NCBI GenBank assembly: GCA_036426205.1
Contig: CM071573.1
Span: forward strand, 39,697,771-39,761,770
Source of the DNA: Ascaphus truei
Lineage: Eukaryota; Chordata; Amphibia; Anura; Ascaphidae
Direction: 5' to 3'
DNA length: 64,000 bases
The notes beneath the pieces were generated by a model, which saw only the letters and a program-made list of their open reading frames with translations, did not search any database and was not told where the DNA came from. Positions within the stretch are counted from its first letter, which is position 1, and the number at the start of each line of letters is the position of its first letter. A program made the translations under genes and the position numbers. This document shows positions 45,111 through 55,338 of the stretch, piece by piece.

Positions 45111-45153
45111 CGCCCCTGAAGAATCTCCGTCAAGGAGGGAAACGCGTAGGGCG
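45111..45153 (+). ncRNA. Hammerhead-type self-cleaving ribozyme candidate in young PLE
   Basis: Stem I CGCCC (45111-45115) pairs with GGGCG (45149-45153). The core CTGAAGA (45116-45122) fits CUGANGA. Stem II is CTCC and GGAG with a GTCAA loop (one extra A before it). GAAAC (45139-45143) is the second core box. ACGCGT (45142-45147) is a palindrome that could pair between two copies as stem III. GTA is the cleavage triplet, cutting after A45148. PLEs are known to encode hammerheads with very short stem III that act as dimers; this matches that description. Confidence 0.72.
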
Positions 45154-45742
45154 TTTTGGCGTGGTGACGTCAGCGCGAGGGAACTGAGAGAGACTGGTAG
45201 TATCAACACTTTGTGTCTGTGTTCTCTGCTGGTGCTTCCTTTAAATGCGATCGTTCCAGGCTTTAACCTGTTCTACTCGCTCAGTGGTTTTTTGCTATAG
45301 CCTGTCTCTGTACTGTGATACATTGTGTTACTCTGTCCTGCAGCTAGCAGGGATTCAATTGCAATTAGTTGAGACTCAATGTATGTACAATCTCACCACT
45401 GCTAGTCTGCCAGCATCTGCTACACACTGACACCTATTCATGTATCAATGGTTGTATGATATGGCAAAAGTTTATGTGTGCAGGGATTTTGCTAAGGACA
45501 ATCATTCACAGTATTGATTATTTGTTGACGGCTAACTCAACAACCACAGTAATAATTGGTTTACTGCTTTAATACCTAGCAGAGTGTTTAGCATCAGCTT
45601 ATTCTGGTCTTTTATTATTAATAGCCTGCCGTATATACTATCTGTGTAGAGTGATTGTTAAATGTCATTGGGCGCAGAATCAATCCACGTACCACCAACC
45701 TGTTATTGAGTTGCACATACAGTGATTATATCTACTAGTTTC

Positions 45743-46315
45743 AATATGGTAGATTATATCTATTAGCAACAACATTGTATTTATTAAACTTAGGACTAGC
45801 ACACTGATTTGGGCTATTTATCAATACAGGTTGGGTGCTCGGTACGCTATGCCACATGACACACAATACACATACACAGGGCAAGCACCTTTAAGCTTTC
45901 CCAGCTGAGTAACCCACTCTCCTATCAAGGCCTATTAGGTATCACTGCTTTTGATCTGTATTATCAGACATCAGCATATCAGACTATATACCTTGGCCAT
46001 CTATCGTCTCCTCATTCCCTCCCGCCACTGTACATTATATGTATTTATTATTATCACTTTGTGTTAAGAACTCATTTTATCCACATTATCAATTAAATGT
46101 TAAGTTTTAAAAGCCTAGGAGTGCACTATGAAATGAGCTTCTAGTTGTTAAGTGGTAGCAATAAACATGCCTTCACTTCTCAGCTGAAACCAAATTCTGT
46201 CTAGTGCAGCTCATCAGTTGCACCCACCGCCAATCTTGACGGCTCAGGCACCATCATATTCTCATCACATTATTTGATTTAGTGAGCATTATATATATTT
46301 CTTTTTGGTTTCTAT
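45743..46315 (+). repeat. Right pseudo-LTR of the young PLE
   Basis: Direct repeat of 40801-41373. The element's 3' boundary is set where the two copies diverge after GGTTTCTAT. Confidence 0.95.
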
Positions 46316-46545
46316 TCTGTAAGTGAGCCTGCAAGGGGTCAAGGTCCATGCATCTGAGGTTAATAGTATCAGCCGAGGAGCTACCCATATGATTCATTAA
46401 AGAGGCGGGATTTAAGATAGGTCTTAAAGGTGGATAGAGAGGGTGCTAGTCGGATATTGAGGTGAAGGGCATTGCAGAGGTGTGGGGCAGTGAGGAAGAG
46501 AGGTTTTAGGGTGAGAGGGATTTAGATATTCTGTGGTACTTCTTT
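46316..46545 (-). repeat. L2-type LINE fragment
   Basis: Shares AAAGGTGGATAGAGAGGGTG and CTAGTCGG-TA words with 49320-49380, part of the L2 ORF2 C-terminus read on the - strand. The PLE sits directly at its edge. Confidence 0.75.
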
Positions 46546-46947
46546 ATTTGATGTGATATTGGTATAAGGGTCAGACTCAATCAAGTCTGAAGAGTGTCCA
46601 AAGGCAAATTGTATCACTGAAAAAGGAGAAGCTTCATTGTATTTAATATTGAAATGATCACAACGAAGTGGCACTGACAAATGAGGAAGTGTTACCAGAT
46701 ATGCAAATCAATATCTAAATATGCATTTCACCCCAAAGTAAGTATGCACACACTATTCGATTATCTCAGACCAGGGATTATCACTCGGTCAGTGAGATAT
46801 TTATCTGATTGTCTTGTTCTCCTGTAGCTAATTGTCCTGTGATTTAAAACTACAATTGCAGTAGGAAGGCTTGTTTGTTTAACTTTTAGAGCTATGATTG
46901 TGTATCTAGTAAGAGGCTCTTGTATCATGCCATTTTATGGTCTAAAT

Positions 46948-47040
46948 CAGGGGTGACCAACTGCAGTCCCCAAGGACCACCAATAGGCCAGGTATTAGGG
47001 ATATCCCTGCTTCAGCACAGGTGGCTCAATCAGTTGCTCA
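46948..47040. repeat. Half copy of palindromic MITE
   Basis: GGTGACCAACTGCAGTCC through GGATATCCCTGCTTCAGCAC and GGTGGCTCAATCAGT; the second arm is missing. Confidence 0.7.
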
Positions 47041-47044
47041 TACA

Positions 47045-48088
47045 TACACTTTGGCGAATGCAAAGCAGTGCTAAAGGCCTTTATTAAATCTGGCTCAAAA
47101 TGTGAGAAGCTATGCTACGAATTGTAGACAACTGTTACAAATAGTGGAAAAGGTGGCAGATGAGATCGTGCTTTTACTGTTAAAGCTCTTTGGTTAAGTT
47201 GCCAAGTGGGGCAGTAAATTAAAATACTGCATGCTGGGTATTCTGCTGCTGTTTAACCTGCTGTCATTTGTGACCCCAGAGGGGGCATGTCACCTCCTCA
47301 GTGCACCTGAGTTAGTACCATAAAAAGGTATTCTTCTTCATCTATTTAAATTAGATTACTTTGAGATCTGATATAGACTTATCTAATTGCTGATTTACAA
47401 ACAAATTGCATTTACTTTGCAGTTGCAACAATATTATTTGAAGCCTTTGGTTATCTATTTACGGTGTTAATGCCAGGAAAGTGACAGAGATGTTTCACAT
47501 ATTTAAATATGATTTCAGTAATAAACAGCGGTTTAACATATCCATCTCATGTGTGTTTTTTTTAATTTATTTTTGTATTTCTTTATTCTAATTAAACATA
47601 AAATAAAACAGGTGTTGACTTTTTCACATTAATATAATAGATAAACACCTAAAAGGAAAATAAAATGAATGGCCAATAGAGATTTCAAATGCGGAAGAAA
47701 TGTCAGTAATAGTCCTTCTCTTTTAGAGAATCAACAAACTATATATCTTGGCCAAATTTCTTGGTTCACTCATTTTTTTATATTTTTAACCCTACTAACA
47801 TGTCTAATCAGATTGTATATAGCATTTCAATAGAAAGTTTTCTACTCTACCCCCTCTCTATTTGGGGAAGGGCAAAAAAAACAAAAAAACAAATAAAAAA
47901 GTGTGTTGGGGGGTCTGGAGAGGAGGAAACAGCAGACTCCGCCCACTTTATATCCATCCAGAACCTTCCATTTACCAGCAAACCTCCAACTTTATCCTTG
48001 TAACATTTTCGTTTTTGCCAAGTCCCCTCAATAACACAATTGATACCCATTCAGAGTATTTAGAGGCAATCCAAGCATCTTTAAAAAA
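47045..48088. other. Intergenic stretch, no gene seen
   Basis: AT-rich. Small frames around 47760-48095 are without domains. Confidence 0.35.
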
Positions 48089-48091
48089 AAT

Positions 48092-48545
48092 TTAAAAATT
48101 ATGTTGTTTCAATATATGCAGCATTTAATACCTTTATTGAAAATGAAATACCTATGCTGCGGATCAATTGGTTCTCTCGTTATCGATCAACAAAATCCTG
48201 TTTCCCAGGGTTCACTAAATGGCTGCCTTTCGATTTCAAATCAATCCTCCAGTCACTGTAACTCAGCAGCTACAATGTATCCTGATATCACTACGGTAAC
48301 ATTATCTATTGTTACAGTTTACAGCTCAAACTTCTGTGAATATTGCCAACACATTATCACAAACAGGAAAGTCTTACAAAAATCTGGCCCGACTGGGGAG
48401 GTGGGCTAAAGTCTGCAATAGAAATCAAAAGATGCTCAGTATATTACATCTCATTAAAAATGGCATTACGAGTTGAATTTTAGAATAAAAAAAGTTGGTA
48501 AATATTATCTAATCTTATCTACAGAACTGATTTATTTTTAAAAAA
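48092..48545 (-). repeat. Dispersed repeat family F1, copy 2
   Basis: Inverted relative to 59400-59880, which it matches over nearly its full length (GGTTCACTAAATGGCTGCC, CAGTCACTGTAACTCAGCAG). Confidence 0.75.
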
Positions 48546-48599
48546 TAATTTAAAAAAAACCAACACCAGTAGGATATCGATTGGATATCGCTTGGATCA

Positions 48600-48641
48600 C
48601 TCTTTGATAAAGCGCCTACAAGGCGAGAAACGCGTCAGAGG
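48600..48641 (+). ncRNA. Hammerhead-like motif with compensated core
   Basis: Stem I CTCT and AGAG (4 bp), TTGATAA (48604-48610), stem II CGCC and GGCG with a TACAA loop, GAAAC (48627-48631), ACGCGT palindrome, GTC cleavage triplet (48634-48636). Only core positions 3 and 8 differ from the consensus, and they differ together. Confidence 0.55.
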
Positions 48642-48985
48642 ACTTTTTTTGCTACATTTTTGCTTTTATACATAATAAATCTTTTTTTGTTTCACCTGCC
48701 TCCAGCCCTAAGTTCATTGCTGTGCACAGCCTTCTATCCTATTTTTGCTATTTCCATTCCCGGACTGAAGCCCGCTATCGCCGGAACTCAGACAGATTCT
48801 ACTACCGGGAGTATTTGTACTTACTCTGATTACAAGGGGACTTTCCTCCAACAGCCTGTGTGTTCACATGTCCATGCTCCCGCAGCATGAACCGACGGGA
48901 GGAGATCTGGGCACCTTTACGGGGTGAGTTCTGTGGTTATGGGACTTGTCCTTAGGTTGCTCGGCTTTTGGTCTCTTCCATGTCG
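48642..48985 (+). repeat. PLE-associated region downstream of hammerhead motif
   Basis: Related to 26523-26900 (CTGCCTCCAGCC, CTATTTTTGCTATTTC, GAAGC). It is probably the 3' part of a PLE-type pseudo-LTR. Confidence 0.45.
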
Positions 48986-48989
48986 GCTT

Positions 48990-50195
48990 GTTTTGTATTG
49001 TATTGTATGTCTTTATTTATATAGCGCCATTAATGTACATAGCGCTTCACAGTGGTAATACATGTGGTAATCAAATAAATAACAGATAATATAAATTACA
49101 GATCATGGGAATAAGTGCTACAGGCATAAAAGTAACATTAAGGAAGAAGAGTCCCTGCTCCGAGGAGCTTACAGTCTAATTGGTAGGAAGAACGTACAGA
49201 GACAGTAGGAGGGAGTTTTGGTAAGCGCGTCTGCAGGGGGCCAAGCTTTATGTAACATGTGTCCAGTATTATCCCCTGTGCTATTCATACACTTCTTTAA
49301 GCAATTGTGTCTTAAGGTGGGTCCTAAAGGTGGATAGAGAGGGTGCTAGTCGGGTACTGAGGGGAAGGGCATTCCAGAGGTGTGGGCAGTCAGTGAAAAA
49401 GGTTTAAGGCGGGAGAGGGCTTTAGATACAAAGGGAGTTGAAAGAAGACATCCTTGAGAAAACCGCAAGAGTCTGGATGGTGCATAACGAGAAATTAGGG
49501 TTGAGATGTAAGGAGGGGCAGAAGAGTGTAAAGCTTTAAAAGTGAGGAGAAGAATGGAGTGTGAGATGTGGGATTTGATCGGAAGCCAGGAAAGGGATTT
49601 CATGAGGGGAAATGCTGAGACAGATCTAGGAAAGAGTAGAGTGATTCTGGCAGCAGTGTTTAGGATAGATTGTAGGGGAGACAGGCGAGAGGCAGGAAGG
49701 CTGGACAGCAGTAGGTTACAGTAATCAAGACAGGAGAGAATGAGGGCCTGAGTCAGAGTTTTAGCAGTCGAGCAACAGAGGAAAGGGCATATCTTTGTTA
49801 TATTGCGGAGGTTTTAGATATGTGTTGAATGTGAGGGGCAAATGTGAGAGAGGAGTCGAGTGTGACCCCTAGACAGCGTGCTTGGGCTACTGGGTGAATG
49901 ATCGTAGTTCCAACAGTAATGTGGAAGGAGGTAGTAGGGCCAGGTTTGGGAGGAAGTATGAGGAGCTCTGTTTTTGCCATGTTGAGTTTAAGGCGGCAGA
50001 GGGCCATCCAGGATGATATAGCAGAGAGACATTCAGAAACTTTGGTTTATACAGCAGGTGTAAGGTCAGGTGTTGAAAAGTACATTTGTGTGTCGTCAGC
50101 ATAGAGGTGATATTTAAACCCAAAAGATGTTATTAGGTCACCTAGAGAGAGTGTGTACAGAGAAAAGAGAAGAATGTTTCTGTGTCTAACATCAG
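48990..50195 (-). mobile_element. L2-type LINE, 3' fragment
   Basis: Read on the - strand it begins inside reverse transcriptase. One frame gives LKLNMAKTELLILPPKPGPT and ARCLGVTLDSSLTFAPHIQ (about 50000-49800). Another gives MKSLSWLPIKSHISHSILLL-TFKAL and APPYISTLISRYAPSRLLR (about 49600-49346). These are the L2/CR1-like RT thumb and C-terminal blocks. The element ends in GGCGCTATATAAATAAAGA and ACAATAC repeats, the L2 3' terminus. Frameshifts make it a fossil. Confidence 0.88.
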
Positions 50196-50441
50196 GTGAG
50201 CGGGATGCTATATATACACATGATTGGGCATTATGGATGGATTATAGTCACCATTATCTTTACATTGCTTATGGTTCTGGACTTTTAACTTAGACAGTTA
50301 TTCCACACCCTGTTGTATTGGAAGCACTATTCATGGCTTCGAACAGTGGCAAGTTTAGTATGGCAAATTGAGCTGATTTCAAATAATCTCATAAGTAAAG
50401 TATTTTTTGAAATAATTTTTTTAAACTTTAACTTTTTCACA

Positions 50442-50670
50442 GTAAGGCCTTGTCCCCACTGCTCGCGGTTGTGCGCACTATGGCATGCACATGGTGAACA
50501 AGATACAGCCCCCTACGGGGCCAGCCCCAGTCACTGCCTGCAGGAAGCGCGATGCGCGACCGCCTTTCCCAAAAGATATGTGGCCACGTCACAGATGCGG
50601 TTCAGCCAATGAGGGCGAACCAGCAGCGTGATGTCATGGCAGCGTTTATTTGGGTTTCCATAGAAAGGTG
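50442..50670. repeat. GC-rich AAGGCC-end MITE-like repeat
   Basis: Begins TAAGGCCTTGTCCCCACTGC and contains GAGGGCGAACCAGCAGCGTG and ATGTCATGGCAGCG, shared with 12110-12320. Confidence 0.5.
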
Positions 50671-50674
50671 GAAT

Positions 50675-50968
50675 TGCACCGGTGTCAGTTTTATTTATTT
50701 GCATCCTGTTCAAAAAGTGAATATATTTTGCATGTCTGCTTATCAGCTAAATTCAAGAACATCAGCTACTTGTTCTTACCTGTTTGACTAATTAATGTGC
50801 AACTAAATACACTAAATTACTAAATACACAATGAATAAAACAAGGACAACAATTCACCTGCGTCTTTGAGAACTGACACACAGTCTTCTCAACACAAGAC
50901 ATGAGGTTAAGATAGGGGGGAGGGTGGAAACTCCAAAGCATTTGTTTATTGTGGCTCAAAAGAATCTA
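50675..50968. other. Intergenic stretch, no gene seen
   Basis: Nothing recognisable. Confidence 0.35.
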
Positions 50969-50971
50969 TTA

Positions 50972-51097
50972 AACCAGGGGTAGCCAACTCCAAACCTCTT
51001 TGAGTGAGCCATTGATTGAGCCACCTGTGCTGAAGCAGGGATATCCTGAAAACCTGACCTGTTGGTGGCCCTTGAGGACTGGAGTTGGCCACCCCTG
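50972..51097. repeat. Palindromic MITE with one arm shortened
   Basis: Keeps the left tip (GGGGTAGCCAACTCCA), loses most of the left arm, and has a complete right arm ending GGAGTTGGCCACCCCTG. Confidence 0.78.
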
Positions 51098-51099
51098 TA

Positions 51100-51612
51100 T
51101 TAAAGGTACCACTGTACTTAGCTCCCTAGGCTTAGCATAGAGTGTCACTGATACAGAAGCATTTTCAGAACAACTCTCTAGGTTTCTTTTAAGTGACCCT
51201 TCTATGAAGTTTATGGGGTTATGTAGGAAAGTCTCCTGACTGCAAAACTGAAGTTACAAAGCAGCCCCAGACATGCTGTACCAAAGAAAAAGTTATTGTT
51301 TTCATCACCTTCTGTAGGTACCTTTAAAGTCCTACAAGAATGAATTTATGTTACATAGGGGTAGATCCTCAGAGCTCTGGTAATTTTAACCTAATAACGT
51401 TATATTCCCGAAATAGGGAACAGACGTTATTTTTTTTATTGTACATGAATAAAAATGAAATATTAATGAATATTGTGGAGGTATGTCTGGATATACATTA
51501 TACAGTCATTATTACATTATATACCGTATTAGTTCAAACATACATATCACTTTAATCACTAACAACAATAATACAGTTTATGATGTGTTTCAAACATTTA
51601 TATGATCCATAA
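51100..51612. other. Intergenic stretch, no gene seen
   Basis: Nothing recognisable. Confidence 0.35.
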
Positions 51613-51615
51613 ATA

Positions 51616-51751
51616 CAGTGTTCGACAAACCTATACATCTGCACGCCCCGGGCGAGTGGATTTAACATCGTGGCAAGCTCCTATTGGCCCAAGCAGCACA
51701 CGTGTGGTACTAGGTGGCGAGTAGATTTTGTTGGTGATTTGTCGACCACTG
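51616..51751. repeat. Short MITE with CAGTG-TTCGACAAA termini
   Basis: Left end CAGTGTTCGACAAACC and right end, read on the - strand, CAGTGGTCGACAAATC: about 14-16 bp of inverted repeat around 100 bp. No clear target duplication, so the superfamily is open. Confidence 0.6.
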
Positions 51752-51754
51752 ATA

Positions 51755-52395
51755 ATATATATATTTGTGGGACAAGTGTAACTTTTTGTAATGAAAGGGT
51801 TAAGTCCTATACTAATTACATTGCTTTTAGGCTATTCCCAGAAATAGAGAAAAAATATAGTGTTAAAAAGGCGCCGGCAGGTAAAGGATATATTCACCAA
51901 CAGGAAGAAACCGAAATGGATTCCAGACGGTAGAGATGTGCTTAAAGAAAATGTAAAAAACACAAAACATAATATAATACTGTATGTATAAGAGACAAAC
52001 AACATAAACTAAACCACTAATTCCCAGAAATAGCTCAATGATAATCAGGGCCTGGATGTGACTAACGCCATCTTTTGGAAGGTGCTAAATATCACAGCAT
52101 TATTCCCATGTGCTAATATAAACAGAAGTCTGAGGATCTGCGTTGTTCGCTAAACTGCCCATTGATATATGATTTGTATATGAAGAAGCCTAAAGTCCAA
52201 TTAGATTTATCGTTCCCTTATTTTTAAGGAAAATTGCTGAACATCGTAGCACTAAACACCTTTGGGGATAAGCTTTTTGGATACCAATAAGCTAAAAATA
52301 GACATCACGTTCAAAATGTAATAAACTTCTCAGCATTTAACCCATAGTGACATAATAGATGAGGTTGAAAAAAAGATATGTTCATCTAGATAAAG
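51755..52395. other. Intergenic stretch with an F2 repeat piece
   Basis: GACATAATAGATGAGGTTGA (about 52350) belongs to family F2. Otherwise unassigned. Confidence 0.4.
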
Positions 52396-52399
52396 TAGC

Positions 52400-52835
52400 A
52401 ATACTACATTCCCCCTTTTTTCTTTTCTTTTTCTTATTTATATATGTAAAGCATGTGACGATTTATAATTCTACATTCTTACCTAAGCTGGCAATCGTTT
52501 GGTGCTCCTGTTAATAAATCTGTAAAAACCCTGATTGTGTATTTAGCGTAATGGCCACCTTTCAGTTTCAATCAATCCTTCAGTCAGAGTAACTCAGCAG
52601 CTACAATATAATCTTATATTACTAAGGTAACATTATCTATTGTTACAGTTTGCAGCTCAAACTGCTTTGAACATTGGCAACAAATGAATACAAACAGGAA
52701 AGTGTTGTAAAGATCTTGCACTGTTGGGGCAGTGGGTTAAAGCCTGTGATAGAAAAAACAAAGAATGCTCAGTAGCTGAGTTGAATTAAAAAAATTGTCA
52801 CTTTTATCTAACACTACAGAACTGATTAATTTAAA
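52400..52835 (-). repeat. Dispersed repeat family F1, copy 3
   Basis: Inverted relative to copy 1. Shares TTCTACATTCTTACCTAAGC (copy 1 has the complement at 20005) and GATAATGTTACC-type words. Confidence 0.72.
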
Positions 52836-53343
52836 AAAACAAAACATATAAGATTTCAAATGTTTTGCTGCATTAAACCTATGTTAAATTTAGACAACAG
52901 ATACTTATTCTATATTTTTATTTACAGTATAGGTTGGATATCATAAATGGTCTCTGGCGCTTAATGTGCGCTTAATGTGCACTTAACCCCTTTACAGCCA
53001 GAGTAATATTTCCACAGGGAAGATGAGGCACTTTTTGGTTCAGGCGCCGATGCTCTTTTGCCCTGTGGGACCCATTGTAATTGCATTGTTCTGCTCTGTA
53101 TAATACTGTGTACAATCCGACAGGTTTATCACGTAATGAAAATAGTCACTATTATTCTTGTCATTAACGGCATTATGTATGCTGTGCTGGGTGATGACGC
53201 CTTTAACCTGTAGTGCTAACATTTTATTCTTATATTGTTCTTTCTTTATTACATTAATTACAGGGAACCAGATTTTCTGGCAAAACTACAAACATGCACA
53301 GATACTGAACAAAATGTTGAAATGCCCCCAGGGATCTCCTAAC

Positions 53344-53585
53344 ATAGGGTTGCTCAACTCCAGTTCGCAAGTGCTCCTCACCCCCCCCTCCCCCCAACAG
53401 GTCAGGTTTTAAAGATATTCCAGCTTCAGCACAGGTAGCTCAATCAGTGACTCAGTCGAAGACTGTGCCACTGATTGAGCCACCTGTGCTGAAGCAAGGC
53501 CTGATTGAGCCACTTGTGCTGAAGCAGGGATTTCCTAAAAACCTGACCCCTTGGGGGGTCTTGAGGCCTGGCTGAGCACCCCTTT
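53344..53585. repeat. Palindromic MITE with tandem duplication of one arm segment
   Basis: The left arm is followed by two successive copies of CTGATTGAGCCACCTGTGCT-like sequence (about 53470 and 53500), so the copy is about 50 bp longer than the family form. Confidence 0.72.
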
Positions 53586-53589
53586 CCTA

Positions 53590-55094
53590 ACACATACACA
53601 CAACCAAATTAACTGCTGTAAAGTCACAATGACCTCATTGCTTTGCTCTGCAATGTGCTGGCCCATCTGACAGGCGAAGGGTTAAACACATTGACCCTAC
53701 TAAAACTTGTCTTTACATTATTTGCAGGGAATTCTTTTTCCTCCCCTCCCAAGCCCTACAAATCCTCCTGAATGGGGGCGAGAGCTATATGTGGCCTTTT
53801 CACCCTGCCAAGAACCATTGGCAGACACCCACACTCTAGAGGGCTGTGTGTTAATACAGGTCCTATTAGATAATTACCATCTTTCAATCCTTTTCTCTCT
53901 CCACATTCCTCATAAAAGAATGAATAAGCAGAACTGCAATAAGGGGGCTTCAGCAAGGTGAGAACAAGGACTGCACCATGCTCTTTGCACAAGGGCATTG
54001 ATTTGAATTGAGCCATTGTGGCCTAATCAATGGTATTATTGGATTACTTGCTGTTTCTGTTCTCAGAGATGCTGCAGAAGGGACAATGAAATAGTCAGGG
54101 TAAAACTTTTTCTCCTTCACTGCAGAATATGCAGCACGGATTTGCACTGGATTTTGTTTCTCTCTCTCTCTATCTCCTTCTCTCTTTCTCTTTAACCTTT
54201 TGGATTTAGGAGGTTTGCTCCTTATGAACAGATTGGTTTTTGAAAAAGTATTTGCTCTGGTCAAGAGGCTGGAAGAGAGCACACAAGTGCTGGAAATGGC
54301 TGTTCGAGCTGAAGGATAAAAAGGGACATTTCTGCACTTTGGGTACTTATTTTGTATATATATTTTATTTTTCAAATGCAACAAATTTAAGTTTGCCTTT
54401 AATTAGGCGAATTTATATGTGTGAGCTTCGCTTTCCCAACAAAAGAATATCATTTGAAAGTCATCAGAAATTGAAGGAGCAAAAAATATATAGGAAATTA
54501 AAGAAGAAACTCTCAGAGCTTGCACTGCTTCTGAAATTTGAGAATGAATCTGGTTTAACAAAGAAAAGTTGTTGTTATTTATTCCTGGATGTCCTCTCCT
54601 GTGATTGTCTCTGCACTGTGTATCCTGCACTCAAAGACCAATCATTTCACTTTTATTTGCTGGCTAAACTCTGCTTGATTGGGGACAAGCGCAGAAACTA
54701 TCCATTTGTGATCTAATATATTATCCAAACAATTTAGTGTATTCATGAGGTAACCTAAATGTGGAGGCTTCAAAATTACCCGTAATCAATCGAAGCATCG
54801 AGTGAGCGACCCCTCTATGAGTGTAACTGGATGTCTGAGTAATAAGGCAGGCATTAAATCATTTTAGAGTTCTACTTGATCAGAGAGCCTGCTGGACACA
54901 TTGAAGGCTCCAGTCCCAACACATGCATCTCTGTCTTCCAGGGTTAAGGAACTCTGCTTCCTCCAAGGCTACACAAGCGGATCCATGATCCTTGGTCTGC
55001 TGGTCCCACAATCTCCCACCACCAAGTAACAACTCAGATATCTCCTTCTCTGCCACTTCCCTGTGTGTGTGTGTGTGCTTTTTTTTTACACTAT
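53590..55094 (+). promoter_or_regulatory. vax1 5' flank and probable 5' UTR
   Basis: No coding frame with a recognisable family. A short stretch (53995-54055) clusters homeodomain-type and SOX-type words (CCTAATCAATGG, GGATTA, CCATTGTGG). The CpG content is low and no TATA box near the ATG is convincing, so the transcription start is not placed. The open frame at 54240-54716 is not supported as a gene. Confidence 0.35.
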
Positions 55095-55338
55095 ATGTTT
55101 GAGAAACCAGGCAAAATGGACGTTAGGTGCAACTCTAATGCAGAAGAGAGCAACAGGATCTCAAAGACTGGACATAAGGAAGGGAAGGAAGGCAAAGATA
55201 ATCAGGGGAATCTTTCCACTTCTTATTTGAAGGAGCAGCAAGGCAGTTACCCAGCTTCTGGGTCTTCGGAAGGATGCACAAAAACTAAAAGCAGTAGCAA
55301 TGCTGACCCAGAATACTGCAGAAGGATACTCGTCAGAG
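55095..55338 (+). CDS. vax1: vax1 coding exon 1
   Basis: Start ATG at 55095 ([13 protein letters not shown]). An in-frame ATG 30 bp upstream exists but lies in a GT/T-rich tract and gives residues foreign to the family. Codes residues 1-81 plus one base of codon 82; donor GTATAT after 55338. The [20 protein letters not shown] stretch is typical of Vax1. Confidence 0.95.

Larger units (their letters stand above)
40801..46315 (+). mobile_element. Young, nearly intact Penelope-like retroelement
   Basis: A 5.5-kb element: left direct repeat (40801-41373), ORF1 (41463-42260), overlapping ORF2 with reverse transcriptase and GIY-YIG endonuclease (about 42143-44617), a promoter plus hammerhead region (45039-45172), and the right direct repeat (45743-46315). 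PLEs copy by reverse transcription primed at a nick made by the GIY-YIG domain, and often keep such direct pseudo-LTRs. The repeats differ at 4 of 573 positions, so insertion was recent. The left repeat lacks the promoter part, as expected for 5' truncation of a tandem unit. No target duplication is visible. Confidence 0.93.

Noticed and set aside
54240..54716. 158-codon open frame upstream of vax1
   Set aside because: No recognisable family, Lys/Phe/Leu-rich as expected for AT-rich DNA, and no splice or promoter support. It probably overlaps the vax1 5' flank or 5' UTR.
55065..55094. Earlier in-frame ATG that would add ten residues to vax1
   Set aside because: The added residues (MCVCAFFLHY) come from a GT- and T-rich tract. 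The conserved Vax1 start MFEKP begins at 55095.
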